A stretch of 64,000 nt of DNA from Caulobacter segnis (GCF_023935105.1 NZ_CP096040.1:4445001-4509000); one strand, 5' to 3'. Positions 27,400-38,818 are shown, counted from the first letter of the stretch. Notes: generated by a model not told the origin, from the sequence alone. Translations and numbers: made by a program.

Positions 27400-28284
27400 G
27401 TGGATCGGTTCGAGGCGATGCGCCTGTTCGTGCGGATCGTGGAGCGGCGCAGCTTCACCCAGGCGGCCGCTGACCTGGACCTGCCGCGCTCGACCGCGAC
27501 CGAGGCCGTGCAGCAGTTGGAGGCGCGGCTGGGCGCGCGGCTGCTCCAGCGCACCACCCGCCAGGTCAGCCCCACCCTGGACGGCGAGGCCTATTACCAG
27601 CGCTGCCTGCGCCTGCTGGAGGAACTGGAGGACGCCGAGGGCGCGTTTCGCCAGCGCGCGCCCAGCGGCCTGTTGCGGGTCGACGTGCAGGGCGCCCTGG
27701 CGCGGCGGTTCGTGCTGCCGGGCCTGCCCGACTTCCTGGCGACCTATCCCGACCTGAAGATCCAGATGACCGAGGGCGACCGCCTGGTCGACCTGGTGCG
27801 CGAGAGCGTCGACTGCGTGCTGCGACTGGGCGACCTGACCGACAGCGCCATGGTCGCCCGCCGCGTGGCCCTGCTGCCGGAGGTGACCTGCGCCGCGCCG
27901 GCCTATCTGGCGCGGCGCGGTATTCCGAGGGCGCCCTACCACCTGGCCGACCACCGCATGGTCGGCTTCCTCCAGTCCGGGACGGGCCATCCCCACCCAC
28001 TGGAGCTGACCATCGACGGCAAGCCCCGCCAGGTGCCGGTCGCGGCCGACGTCATCGTCAACTCGGCCGAGAACACGGTGGCCATGGGCCTGCTGGGCCT
28101 GGGCCTGATCCAGGTCCCGCGCTATCGCGTCGAGGACGCGCTGGCGGACGGAAGCCTCGTCGAGGTGCTGGCCGACTTCCCGCCGACGCCGACGCCGGTG
28201 TCGCTGCTGTATCCGCGCAGCCGCCAGTTGTCGCCGCGCGTGCGGGTCTTCATCGACTGGGCGGCCAAGCGGTTCGCCCCCTAG
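27400..28284 (+). CDS. LysR family transcriptional regulator
   Basis: This 294-residue protein has an N-terminal winged helix-turn-helix (MDRFEAMRLFVRIVERRSFT, QAAADLDLPRSTATEAVQQL) and an effector-binding domain. It belongs to the LysR group that often controls a divergent SDR or quinone-type reductase. The inducer is unknown. Confidence 0.93.
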   Translation: MDRFEAMRLFVRIVERRSFTQAAADLDLPRSTATEAVQQLEARLGARLLQRTTRQVSPTLDGEAYYQRCLRLLEELEDAEGAFRQRAPSGLLRVDVQGALARRFVLPGLPDFLATYPDLKIQMTEGDRLVDLVRESVDCVLRLGDLTDSAMVARRVALLPEVTCAAPAYLARRGIPRAPYHLADHRMVGFLQSGTGHPHPLELTIDGKPRQVPVAADVIVNSAENTVAMGLLGLGLIQVPRYRVEDALADGSLVEVLADFPPTPTPVSLLYPRSRQLSPRVRVFIDWAAKRFAP

Positions 28285-28389
28285 AACGGCCGTCTAAGTA
28301 GTTTTCCGACCCGTAGCGCCCCGAACTGACGCCCCGGAAGGCCCGGGCCTAGGGTGATGGCCACCATCCGCAATCCGGGAGACGCCACC

Positions 28390-29424
28390 ATGCAAGCGAT
28401 CATGAAGGCCGCCGTCGTACGCGCCTTTGGCCAGCCGCTGGTCTTCGAGGACGCGCCCAAGCCGACGCCGGGCCCCGGCCAGGTGCTGGTCAAGATCGCC
28501 GCCTGCGGCGTCTGCCACACCGACCTGCACGCCGCCCACGGCGACTGGCCGATCAAGCCGACCCTGCCGTTCATTCCGGGTCACGAGGGCGTCGGCGCCG
28601 TGGTCGAGCTGGGCCAGGGCGTCACCCACCTGAAGCTGGGCGACCGGGTCGGCGTGCCGTGGCTGCACACCGCCTGCGGCCACTGCGTCCACTGCCTGGG
28701 CGGCTGGGAGACGCTGTGCGAGGCCCAGCAGAACACCGGCTACTCCGTCGACGGCGGCTTCGCCGAATACGTGCTGGCCGACGCCGACTATGTCGGGCTG
28801 ATCCCCGACGCGCTGAGCTATGTCGAGGCCGCGCCGATCCTGTGCGCCGGCGTCACCGTCTACAAGGGCCTGAAGGTGCTGGACGCCAAGGCCGGCGACT
28901 GGGTCGCGATCTCGGGCATCGGCGGCCTGGGCCACCTGGCCGTACAGTACGCCAAGGCCATGGGTTTCAAGGTCGCCGCCGTCGACGTCGCCGAGGACAA
29001 GCTGGCCCTGGCCCGCGACCTGGGCGCGGAGATCACCATCGACGCCAGCCGCGAGGATCCGGCGGCCGTGCTGCGCAAGGCGATCGGCGGGGCTCAGGGC
29101 GTGCTGGTCACGGCCGTCTCGCGCATCGCCTTCTCTCAAGCCCTGGGCATGGTCCGGCGCGGCGGCACGGTGTCGCTGAACGGCCTGCCGCCCGGCGACT
29201 TCCCGCTGGCGATCTTCGACACCGTGCTGCGCGGGATCACCGTGCGCGGCTCGATCGTCGGCACCCGGTTGGACCTGGCCGAGGCCCTGGCCTTCGCCGC
29301 CGACGGCCGGGTCAAGGCCACGATCGAGACCACCCGGCTGGACGCCGTCAACACGGTGTTCGACCGCATGGAGAAGGGCCAGATCAACGGCCGCGTGGTG
29401 CTGGACTTCGAGGCCGGCGCGTGA
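28390..29424 (+). CDS. adhP: Zinc-dependent alcohol dehydrogenase (AdhP-like)
   Basis: This 344-residue medium-chain dehydrogenase has the catalytic zinc motif CGVCHTDLHAAHGDWP (Cys42) with GHE (His65). Four structural-zinc cysteines lie at about 96, 99, 102 and 110 (CGHCVHC...LC). The Rossmann motif is ISGIGGLGHLAVQYAKAMG. AdhP-type enzymes oxidise ethanol and other primary alcohols with NAD. The 3' end overlaps the cytochrome c start by four bases (GTGA). An alternative start is the ATG at 28402. Confidence 0.93.
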   Translation: MQAIMKAAVVRAFGQPLVFEDAPKPTPGPGQVLVKIAACGVCHTDLHAAHGDWPIKPTLPFIPGHEGVGAVVELGQGVTHLKLGDRVGVPWLHTACGHCVHCLGGWETLCEAQQNTGYSVDGGFAEYVLADADYVGLIPDALSYVEAAPILCAGVTVYKGLKVLDAKAGDWVAISGIGGLGHLAVQYAKAMGFKVAAVDVAEDKLALARDLGAEITIDASREDPAAVLRKAIGGAQGVLVTAVSRIAFSQALGMVRRGGTVSLNGLPPGDFPLAIFDTVLRGITVRGSIVGTRLDLAEALAFAADGRVKATIETTRLDAVNTVFDRMEKGQINGRVVLDFEAGA

Positions 29425-29804
29425 AGCCGGCGGGCGTCCTGCTGGTCGCCGCCGCCTTGACCCTGGTCGCCGTTCCGGCCCTGGCCCGCCAGGCCTCGGC
29501 CAGCAACGGCGAGCGGCTGGCCCGCCGCCATTGCGGCGGCTGCCACGCCGTGCGGGACGGGGTCAGCCCCCTGCCCGACGCCCCGCCGTTCGCCAGCCTG
29601 CACGACCGCTATCCGCCCGGCGGCCTGGCCGCGATCCTCGAGGAGGGCATGCTGGCGCCCCGACAACCGCCCGAGGAGGGCGCGCCGCGCGGCCACCCGC
29701 GCATGCCGATGACCCAGCTCGACGACGACCAGCGCGCCGACCTCGAAGCCTATCTGCGCGGCCTGGATCCGCGCCGGCCCGGCCTGCGGAGGCCCAGGCT
29801 TTAG
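29421..29804 (+). CDS. Exported monohaem cytochrome c
   Basis: This 127-residue protein has a signal peptide (GVLLVAAALTLVAVPALARQ), the haem motif CGGCH and a likely Met ligand in HPRMPMTQLDDD. It would carry electrons in the periplasm. The GTG start overlaps the adhP stop (GTGA), so the two genes are translationally coupled. The pairing is unusual because AdhP-type enzymes are cytoplasmic and use NAD. Confidence 0.82.
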   Translation: MKPAGVLLVAAALTLVAVPALARQASASNGERLARRHCGGCHAVRDGVSPLPDAPPFASLHDRYPPGGLAAILEEGMLAPRQPPEEGAPRGHPRMPMTQLDDDQRADLEAYLRGLDPRRPGLRRPRL

Positions 29805-29887
29805 CCCGTCGGCGTTCGGCTTTGAGCTTCCAGATCCGCTCATCCGAGGATCGAAGGGCTGCTCTTGGCCCTAGTCGGACGGCCACC

Positions 29888-30138
29888 AGAAACCCTCTCT
29901 CATAGAGAGAGGGAGGGGCCCGCCGCGCAGCGGTGGGAGGGTGAGAGGTTACAGTCTCTCAGAATGGAACTCTGGCGAAGATGATCGGCATAGGCGGGCC
30001 CGCCGGTGTCAGAGAACGTTTCTTGGTGGCGGGAAGCGACCGAACGGCTCTGGTTGTGCCCGAAAGGGTGAAACCACTCACCCTCCCACCGCCTCCGGCG
30101 GCGGGCCCCTCTCTCTCTCCATGAGAGAGGCACTCTGA
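29888..30138. repeat. Inverted pair of GC-rich palindromic repeats within a 518-base gap
   Basis: The gap between the cytochrome c gene and the TonB receptor (29805-30322) carries one unit near 29890-29950 (CCCTCTCTCATAGAGAGAGGGAGG and GCGGTGGGAGGGTGAGAGG). An inverted counterpart lies near 30078-30138 (CTCACCCTCCCACCGCCTCCGG, ending in CTCTCTCCATGAGAGAGG). The two could pair into a large stem. The rest of the gap has no gene; the Fur-like box follows at 30181. Confidence 0.6.
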
Positions 30139-30180
30139 ATGTCCGCCCTACGCCTCCTCGCCACGCCTTCCCAGCCCTTG

Positions 30181-30200
30181 TTGCAAGTCATTTGCATTAG
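30181..30200. promoter_or_regulatory. Fur-box-like palindrome upstream of the siderophore receptor
   Basis: TTGCAAGTCATTTGCATTAG contains the inverted repeat TGCAA-GTCAT-TTGCA, like alphaproteobacterial Fur sites. It lies about 125 bases before the receptor ATG. Iron-controlled repression of the receptor is the natural reading. Confidence 0.6.
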
Positions 30201-30322
30201 CGGATTCGCGCGCTATAGCTCCCGCCGATGTCGGACAGACCGACGTCGTGGCGCACTCCCCGCGCCGCGCCCGCCGGCGTTGGGCCGCGCGGGGTCAGTG
30301 CAATCCAGTTTAGGTGGGGCAT

Positions 30323-32473
30323 ATGGTTTTGAAGGCTACGCTGCTCGCGGGCGGCGCGTTCCTGGCTCTTGGTTCTCAGGCTTCGGCGCAGACGACCTCG
30401 GCGACGGCCGAGGACACGCGCGTCGACGAGGTGGTCATCACCGGCTCTTACACGCTCAACAACCGGATCGACACGGCCACCGGCCTGGGCCTGACCCTGC
30501 GCGAGACGCCGCAGTCCGTCACCGTGATCACCGCCCAGCGCATCCTCGACCAGAACCTACGGACCATCTCCGACATCGTCGCCAACACGGTCGGCGTCGC
30601 GACCAATCAGGTCGACGACGTGCGCAACACCTTCAACGCGCGCGGCTTCGCGATCACCAACTATCAGGTCGACAGCGTGCCGACGGCCTGGACCCTGGCC
30701 GGCGGCGCCGGCGAGACCATCACCGACGTCTCGCTCTACGAGCGGGTCGAGATCGTGCGCGGCGCGACCGGCCTGATGACCGGCGCGGGCGATCCTTCGG
30801 CCTCGATCAACATGGTGCGCAAGCACGCCACCAGCCGCGAACTGACCGGCTACGTCAACGCCAGCGTCGGCAGCTGGAACAACCGCCAGGTCCAGGCCGA
30901 CGTCGCCGGACCGCTGACCGCCAGCGGCAATATCCGCGGCCGCGCCGTCGCCAAGTACGAGAAGACCGAGAACTTCATCGACTACTACAAGAACGAGAAG
31001 TCGGTGCTGTACGGGGTCATCGACGCCGACCTGACGCCGAACACCCTGCTGCGCGTCGGGGCCAGCCAGCAGAAGGGCTCGCCGAACGCACCGGCCTGGG
31101 GCGCCCTGCCCACCTTCTTCGACGACGGCTCGGTCGCCGTCTGGCCGCGCAGCAAGACCGCCTCGGCCAAGTGGAGCTACTGGGACAGCAAGAACCAGAA
31201 CGTCTTCGCCAATCTGCAGCACAGGTTCGGCAACGGCTGGTCGCTGAACGTCAACTACAACTGGACCCGGAACGCCCAGGAAACCAAGCTCCTCTACCTC
31301 TCGGGCCTGATCAACAAGACGACCGGCGCCTGGCAGTTCGCGGCCTATCCCTACAAGGACCAGGGCGAGAACACCCAGAACAGCTTCGACGTCCAGCTGA
31401 AGGGCGACTACGCCCTGTTCGGCCGCCAGCACGAGTTCATGCTGGGCGCCCTGCACAGCGAGCAGGACCTGACCACCGACAGCTTCGCGGCCAACGCCTT
31501 TGGCGACGCGGGGAACTTCTACACCTGGGACGGCAATTTCCCGGATCCGGGCTTCTCGAGCACGGGCGTGCGCCAGGTCGACCAGACCACCAAGCAGACC
31601 GGCTACTACGCCGCCACACGCCTGAACATCACCGACGCCTTCAAGATCATCGGCGGCGGCCGCCTGGCGACCTGGAAGCAGACCGGCGTCAGCTACGGCG
31701 CCAAGCTGGACTTCGGCGACGACAACGTCTTCATCCCCTATGTCGGGGCGCTGTACGACCTGACGCCACAACACCGGCTGTACGCCAGCTACACCGAGAT
31801 CTTCCAGCCGCAGAACGCCCAGGACTACACCGGCGCCTACCTGGCCCCGGTCACCGGCGAAAGCCTGGAAGGTGGCCTGAAGAGCGCCTTCTTCGACGAT
31901 CGCCTGCAGACCTCGATCGCGGTGTTCCGCACCGTGCAGGACAATCTGGCCCAAACCGATCCGGACGCGACCCATATCATCCCCGGCTCCAGCCCGCCGA
32001 CCCGCGCCTCGATCGCCGCCAAGGGGGCGACCAGCAAGGGCTTCGAACTGGAAGTGATCGGCAGGCCGCTGGAGAACTGGAACATCTCGCTGGGCTACAG
32101 CCAGTTCCAGATCCGCGACGAGGCAGACGCCAGGGTCAATACCGACTTCCCGCGCCAGCTGTTCAAGCTGTTCACGACCTACAAGCTGTCGGGCGGGCTG
32201 GACGGGCTGACGGTCGGCGGCGGCGTCAACTGGCAGAGCCAGGCCTATTCGGCCTCGACCAACCCGGTCACCGGCGCGCCGTTCCGCTTCGAGCAGAAGG
32301 CCTACGCCCTGGTCAGCCTGATGGCCCGCTACGAGATCAACGACCAGCTGTCGGTGCAGGCCAATCTCGAGAACCTGACCGACAAGACCTACTTCGCCCA
32401 GACCGGCTTCTACAGCCAGTACCGCTATGGCAAGCCGCGCAACTACACGGTCGCCCTGAAGTACGCGTTCTAG
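30323..32473 (+). CDS. TonB-dependent siderophore receptor (FhuE/FpvA-like)
   Basis: This is a 716-residue outer-membrane protein. A signal peptide (LLAGGAFLALGSQASAQ) is followed by a plug domain (LRETPQSVTVITAQRILDQN, FNARGFAITNYQVDSVP, YERVEIVRGATGLMTG). A 22-strand barrel follows, ending in the aromatic residue (YTVALKYAF). The plug motifs are those of hydroxamate siderophore receptors such as FhuE. The start at 30323 has AGGTGGGG just upstream; a GTG at 30314 is also in frame. The Fur-like box upstream supports iron control. Confidence 0.92.
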   Translation: MVLKATLLAGGAFLALGSQASAQTTSATAEDTRVDEVVITGSYTLNNRIDTATGLGLTLRETPQSVTVITAQRILDQNLRTISDIVANTVGVATNQVDDVRNTFNARGFAITNYQVDSVPTAWTLAGGAGETITDVSLYERVEIVRGATGLMTGAGDPSASINMVRKHATSRELTGYVNASVGSWNNRQVQADVAGPLTASGNIRGRAVAKYEKTENFIDYYKNEKSVLYGVIDADLTPNTLLRVGASQQKGSPNAPAWGALPTFFDDGSVAVWPRSKTASAKWSYWDSKNQNVFANLQHRFGNGWSLNVNYNWTRNAQETKLLYLSGLINKTTGAWQFAAYPYKDQGENTQNSFDVQLKGDYALFGRQHEFMLGALHSEQDLTTDSFAANAFGDAGNFYTWDGNFPDPGFSSTGVRQVDQTTKQTGYYAATRLNITDAFKIIGGGRLATWKQTGVSYGAKLDFGDDNVFIPYVGALYDLTPQHRLYASYTEIFQPQNAQDYTGAYLAPVTGESLEGGLKSAFFDDRLQTSIAVFRTVQDNLAQTDPDATHIIPGSSPPTRASIAAKGATSKGFELEVIGRPLENWNISLGYSQFQIRDEADARVNTDFPRQLFKLFTTYKLSGGLDGLTVGGGVNWQSQAYSASTNPVTGAPFRFEQKAYALVSLMARYEINDQLSVQANLENLTDKTYFAQTGFYSQYRYGKPRNYTVALKYAF

Positions 32474-32485
32474 ACGCTCCCGGGC

Positions 32486-32514
32486 CCCTCCGGCGGTCGC
32501 CGACCGTCGGAGGG
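32486..32514 (+). terminator. Hairpin after the TonB receptor
   Basis: CCCTCCGGCGGTCG and CGACCGTCGGAGGG form a long stem with a single G-T wobble 13 bases after the receptor stop. There is no T run, so it may be a non-canonical terminator or mRNA-end stabiliser. Confidence 0.45.
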
Positions 32515-32633
32515 CGAGCCCAACGCTTGCGATTATTTCCCCACGATGCAACTATGAAGATCATCGTTCGACGAACCTAGGTTCGCGACGGCCGGTCTTC
32601 GTATTGCGGCCGTCTTCGCGTTGAGGGAAGCGA

Positions 32634-33731
32634 ATGACACGGCACATCCTGTTCCTCGTCCACGGCATGGGCCGCTACGGCGTGTGGGCGGACGGCGCCT
32701 ACAAGCCCGACCAGAAGAGCTGGTTCGAAGAGTGCGAGCGGGAGCTTCGGGCCAACTACGCCCGGTTCATCCAGGACACGGTCGGCGCGGGCGCCGCCTT
32801 CGACGACCTCTTCGTCGTCAAGCCCATCGAGTACGACAGCATCCTCGACCATTTCCGCGCGGTCTGGGAAACCCAGTCCGACGCCTGGAGCCAGCTGGGC
32901 GTCGGCAAGGGCTTCATCGGCGGGATCCAGAAGTTCTTCGCCAAGAACAGCGACGACGCCTTCCTGTGGACCCACCTGGCCGATGTCGCCCTCTACATGG
33001 CGCCGACCGTCCGGGCCCACGTCCAGGCCCACGTGGCGACCGAGATCACCAAGGTGCTGGCCGAGGCGCTCGCGGCGGGCAGGTTCTCGCAGTGGAGCGT
33101 GATCGCCCACTCGCTGGGCACGGCCGTCACCCATGACACGGTCGCCCAGCTGGCCCGGCTGACCAAGACGACCTGGGGCAAAGCGCTGGGCCCGATCCCA
33201 TCGCCGCGCGCCCTGGTCATGGTCGCCAACGTCGCCCGCCTGCTGACCGACGACGCCGCCACCTTGTACGCCGACACCCTGGCGCCGGTCGGACCGCGCC
33301 ATCCGACCTATTACATCAGCTGCGCGCACGTCCTCGACCCGTTCACGCGCCTGGCCCCGTTCAAGCCGGCCTGGACCAGCCCGCGCTACAGGGCCTTGGC
33401 GAGGCTGGACACCTACTACCTCGCGCCGGAGGTCATCGACCTCCTGCGCCCGGGGGAGAACCACAACAAGTTCGGCCAGGTCGCGCCTCACGGCTTCAAG
33501 CACTACCTGCGCCAGCCCGAGGTCACGGCCACGATGTGGCCGCTGCTGCTGGCCGAGGATCCAGCCGACTATCCGGGCGTCGCCGACGCCGTCCTGAAGG
33601 CCTATCTGGACGAACAGAAGGACGCGCTGAAGGCCAAGCTGAAACCCAGGCTCGACGACCTTCTGGCCCATATGCCCCCGGCCGACCCGGTCCTGGAAAA
33701 GCTCCTCAAGCTGCTGAAGGGGCTGCTCTGA
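32634..33731 (+). CDS. Lipase-like alpha/beta hydrolase, no named family
   Basis: This is a 365-residue protein. It begins with the oxyanion-type strand HILFLVHGMGRYG and has the nucleophile elbow VIAHSLGTAV (Ser160, with Ala instead of the usual first Gly). A His in the C-terminal third (PHGFKHYL) could complete a triad. There is no signal peptide. The C-terminus is a helical, Lys/Leu-rich stretch. The stop overlaps the next gene's ATG by one base (TGATG), so the pair is one operon. Substrate unknown. Confidence 0.85.
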   Translation: MTRHILFLVHGMGRYGVWADGAYKPDQKSWFEECERELRANYARFIQDTVGAGAAFDDLFVVKPIEYDSILDHFRAVWETQSDAWSQLGVGKGFIGGIQKFFAKNSDDAFLWTHLADVALYMAPTVRAHVQAHVATEITKVLAEALAAGRFSQWSVIAHSLGTAVTHDTVAQLARLTKTTWGKALGPIPSPRALVMVANVARLLTDDAATLYADTLAPVGPRHPTYYISCAHVLDPFTRLAPFKPAWTSPRYRALARLDTYYLAPEVIDLLRPGENHNKFGQVAPHGFKHYLRQPEVTATMWPLLLAEDPADYPGVADAVLKAYLDEQKDALKAKLKPRLDDLLAHMPPADPVLEKLLKLLKGLL

Positions 33732-34993
33732 TGCGCCTCGCCGTCCTCGCGCTCGCCGCCTGTCTCGCCGGCCCCCTCCCGGTCCGAGCCCAGACCCCGC
33801 CGCCTTTGTCGTTCGAGGCCACGCGGACGGCCTGCGTCGCCGCCGTCCAGGCCGCCCTGCCGGCGGGATCGACGGCGGACCAGGCGATCGGCGTCCTGGC
33901 GCGGCAGACCCGCGACGCCGGTCCCACCGACTGCAAGGGCCCCGACCTCGAACCCTATTCGCCGCCCCGGATCCTGGACGCCGTCCAGGCGGGCGTGGCG
34001 CGCGGCCAAGTCGACAACGGTTGCGCCAGCGACGCCGCCCAGCCGGCCTGCGAAGGCCTGGCGGCGGCCGCGACGCGCCTGACGACGGCCCGCGTGCTGC
34101 TGGGTCCCGACGGCCCCGCTAAGACCGCCGCCCGGCAAGGCGCCCTGGCGGACTACACGACCGCGGTCCATTGGGACCACGCCTATCTCGGCTTCGGCCA
34201 GTCCCCCGCCGGGATCAGCCTGCTGAAGCTGGCCCTGAAGGCCGGTCCCGGCGCCGAGGCGGCGGCCAGCGTCGACGCCGCCACCGTCGCCAGCGATTTC
34301 CGGACGACATTCCGCGACACGCCGCAAGGCGCGGCGCCCTGCGACGCGGCCTGCGCCCTCGCCACCGCCAGGGTCGTGGCGCTATTTCCCCTGCTGCACG
34401 GCCTGGACGTCGCCTGGCAAGGGCCGGCCGGCGAGGGCCTGGCGGCCTATGGCGACCACCTCCAGGCCACGCGCGAGCGCTGGGACGCCTATCATTTCGG
34501 CGGCGGCGACGCCCGGGTGCAGCTGCCCTGGGAGCTGGCGGTCAACGGCCTGATCTTTCAGCGGACGCGGCCGCGCCTGGCCGACGGCTCCCGCGAGCCC
34601 TTTCCGCGCCCGCCCGCCTGGGCCCTGGTGGTCGCCCACCCCAGCGTCGGCCTGGCGCTGAAGGACACGCGCGGCGCGGACTCCAACCTCGTCGGCGTGA
34701 TCGAGGTGCTGGGCTTCTCCAAATGGACCTATGGCGAGGACAACAAGCGCTCCGGCGAATGGGGCGTGTCGGCCGTCGCCGCCTACCAGCCGCGCGACAA
34801 CGGGCGGGACTGGGGCTACGGCGTGCTGGCGCGCCTGCCCTGGCGCGGCGTCAACCTGGCCTGGACCCGCGCGCGCCTCGACGGCGGCAAGGACGTCGAC
34901 CATGTGCTGGTCAGCGTCGACGTCTCGAAATACCTCGGCGGCGGCGCGGGGAACCTGGCCAAGCTGTTCGGGCTGCGGGATCCGGGGAAGTAG
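33731..34993 (+). CDS. Unknown exported protein, partner of the upstream hydrolase
   Basis: This 420-residue protein has a signal peptide (MRLAVLALAACLAGPLPVRAQ), so it is periplasmic or secreted. It contains at least six cysteines in the mature part, probably paired. The C-terminal run VIEVLGFSKWTYGEDNKRSGEWGVSAVAAY, then RDWGYGVLARLPWRGVNLAWTRAR, looks like beta-strand-rich, possibly outer-membrane-associated, sequence. No known family is recognised. Translation is coupled to the hydrolase, suggesting shared function. Confidence 0.8.
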   Translation: MRLAVLALAACLAGPLPVRAQTPPPLSFEATRTACVAAVQAALPAGSTADQAIGVLARQTRDAGPTDCKGPDLEPYSPPRILDAVQAGVARGQVDNGCASDAAQPACEGLAAAATRLTTARVLLGPDGPAKTAARQGALADYTTAVHWDHAYLGFGQSPAGISLLKLALKAGPGAEAAASVDAATVASDFRTTFRDTPQGAAPCDAACALATARVVALFPLLHGLDVAWQGPAGEGLAAYGDHLQATRERWDAYHFGGGDARVQLPWELAVNGLIFQRTRPRLADGSREPFPRPPAWALVVAHPSVGLALKDTRGADSNLVGVIEVLGFSKWTYGEDNKRSGEWGVSAVAAYQPRDNGRDWGYGVLARLPWRGVNLAWTRARLDGGKDVDHVLVSVDVSKYLGGGAGNLAKLFGLRDPGK

Positions 34994-35078
34994 GACCGCC
35001 GCCTCTCCCGCCACCCTGCTGCCAGTGCTGTCAGCAGCCCCTCTAGCCGAGACCCGCGCGGGCGCCTAACTTGGGGCC

Positions 35079-37337
<2,259 letters not shown>

Positions 37338-37340
37338 TCC

Positions 37341-37364
37341 CCCCTCTCCCGCCGCCGGGAGAGA
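37341..37364. repeat. Short GC-rich palindrome after uvrB
   Basis: CCCTCTCCCGCCGCCGGGAGAG lies just downstream of the uvrB stop and matches half of the other gene-end repeats in this window. It could serve as the uvrB terminator. Confidence 0.4.
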
Positions 37365-37427
37365 ACGCTCCGCTTGCGGAACACTGTTATTCCAACCAAG
37401 CTCCCCATTCCGAGGGGACGCTTGATC

Positions 37428-37814
37428 ATGACCGCCAGGATCCTAATCGTCGGCCAGGACGCCGACACCGTCGATTACGCCGCGCCCGGCATCATCGCCG
37501 GCATGACGGCCGAGAAGGTCCGCGCGGGCCTGGCCGCCTCCAAGGCGGCGCTGGAAAGCCAGGGCCACGCCTGCGACCTGCTCGAGGTCCAGCCCGACCC
37601 ACCCACCGCCGAAGCCGAGGTCCGCGCCCAGCTGGCCGGCGCGACCTACGACGTGGTGGTGATCGGCGCCGGCATTCGCAACCCGCCGCCCAAGCTCTTC
37701 CTGTTCGAGACGGTGTTGAACGCCGTGCACGCGGGCGCGCCGAGCGCCCGGATCGCGTTCAACACCCGGCCCGACGACAGCGACGGCGCGGCGCTGAGGT
37801 GGGCGGGGCGCTAG
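37428..37814 (+). CDS. Unknown small protein with Rossmann-like pattern
   Basis: This 128-residue soluble protein starts TARILIVGQDADTVDY and has LAGATYDVVVIGAGIRNPP. The alternating strands and helices suggest a Rossmann or flavodoxin-like fold, but no cofactor motif is convincing. A GAGGGGA ribosome site precedes the ATG at 37428. No functional neighbour gives a hint. Confidence 0.65.
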   Translation: MTARILIVGQDADTVDYAAPGIIAGMTAEKVRAGLAASKAALESQGHACDLLEVQPDPPTAEAEVRAQLAGATYDVVVIGAGIRNPPPKLFLFETVLNAVHAGAPSARIAFNTRPDDSDGAALRWAGR

Positions 37815-37887
37815 GTCTCGCCTCCCCGACCAACTCGCTATAGTCAGGACCCCGACGGCCGCGCGGGCCGTGCGAGGACCCTGCCGC

Positions 37888-38628
37888 ATGACCGAAGGCC
37901 CACGGGACGCCGCTGCCGCTGCTCCGGCGTCCTTCGTCGACAAGCTGATCGGGATCCTGGTCACCGTCGCCCTGGTGAGCGGCGGCCTGGCCGCGCTGGC
38001 GCTGATCCAGGTGCTGTTCGAACGCCGCGACGACCAGATCCTTCGCACCATTCCCGACGTGCTGCTGACCTGGCGCGAGCCGGCCGACCTGTTCCTGCCG
38101 ATGATGCTGATCGCCATCGCGCCGCTGATCCTGGCGCCCGGCTTCTTCGGCTTGAACCGGACCTCGACGGTCTTTCCGGCGCGGACCCGCTGGCGCATGG
38201 TCGCCCTGGCGGCGGGCTGCGTCGCGGCCAGCGTCGCCTGGGGAGCCCTGGCGGGCCGCGAGGAGATGGGGGTGGCCACCCGCTTCGGCGCCGCCTGGCT
38301 TCGCGACGGCAAGCCGATCGAACACTGGTCGTGGGGCGCGGCGACCAGCGTCGGCGCGGCCTGCGTCAACCAGCGCGACGAGGCGACGGGCAAGGTCGCG
38401 CCGGCGCTGAACTATGACGTGACGTTCCCGAGCGGGCGGGAGGCCAGCCTGGCCCGGGACGTCGGGGATGTGAGGACTTTGCTCGGGCGGCTGGCGCCCA
38501 TCGACGAGAGCCTGCGGGCGCGGAGCGTGCCGAGGTTCGTCAGCACGGACGCGGGGTGCATGGCGCATTACGGGCGGGGGCTGTCCCCCGACGAACAGGC
38601 GCGGTTGCGCGGCCTGCTCGGCCGCTGA
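37888..38628 (+). CDS. Unknown membrane protein
   Basis: This 246-residue protein has three hydrophobic segments in the first 140 residues (KLIGILVTVALVSGGLAALALI, FLPMMLIAIAPLILAPGFFG, WRMVALAAGCVAASVAWGAL). A C-terminal soluble region of about 110 residues follows, with two cysteines. I recognise no family. The ATG at 37888 is chosen; a GTG at 37870 is possible. Confidence 0.65.
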   Translation: MTEGPRDAAAAAPASFVDKLIGILVTVALVSGGLAALALIQVLFERRDDQILRTIPDVLLTWREPADLFLPMMLIAIAPLILAPGFFGLNRTSTVFPARTRWRMVALAAGCVAASVAWGALAGREEMGVATRFGAAWLRDGKPIEHWSWGAATSVGAACVNQRDEATGKVAPALNYDVTFPSGREASLARDVGDVRTLLGRLAPIDESLRARSVPRFVSTDAGCMAHYGRGLSPDEQARLRGLLGR

Positions 38629-38653
38629 ACGCGGCCGCGCGGGCTGTTGGGGA

Positions 38654-38818
38654 TCAGCCGATCTGATCGATGACGATGGCGCGCAGCTCGGCGCGCGTGA
38701 GGCCCGGCCACACCCAGTCCGAGGCGGCGGGCCGCGTCGACGAGGGCTTGGCGTGAGAGGGTGAGGACTTGCGGGGCTCGCTCCGAATGGCGGCCTCGCG
38801 GGTAACGGTGGTTTTCAT
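38654..38818 (-). CDS. Possible small protein of 54 residues
   Basis: The minus strand from ATG 38818 reads MKTTVTREAAIRSEPRKSSP and ends WVWPGLTRAELRAIVIDQIG. A TGGAAG ribosome-like site is 4 to 9 bases upstream. The C-terminal half looks like a short amphipathic helix with an aromatic patch. No family is recognised. The rest of the gap to 39114 (about 300 bases) holds no other candidate. Confidence 0.5.
   Translation of the reverse strand: MKTTVTREAAIRSEPRKSSPSHAKPSSTRPAASDWVWPGLTRAELRAIVIDQIG

Noticed and set aside
30139..32580. Plus-strand frame of over 800 codons overlapping the TonB receptor
   Set aside because: Arg/Gln-rich out-of-frame translation; the receptor frame is unambiguous.
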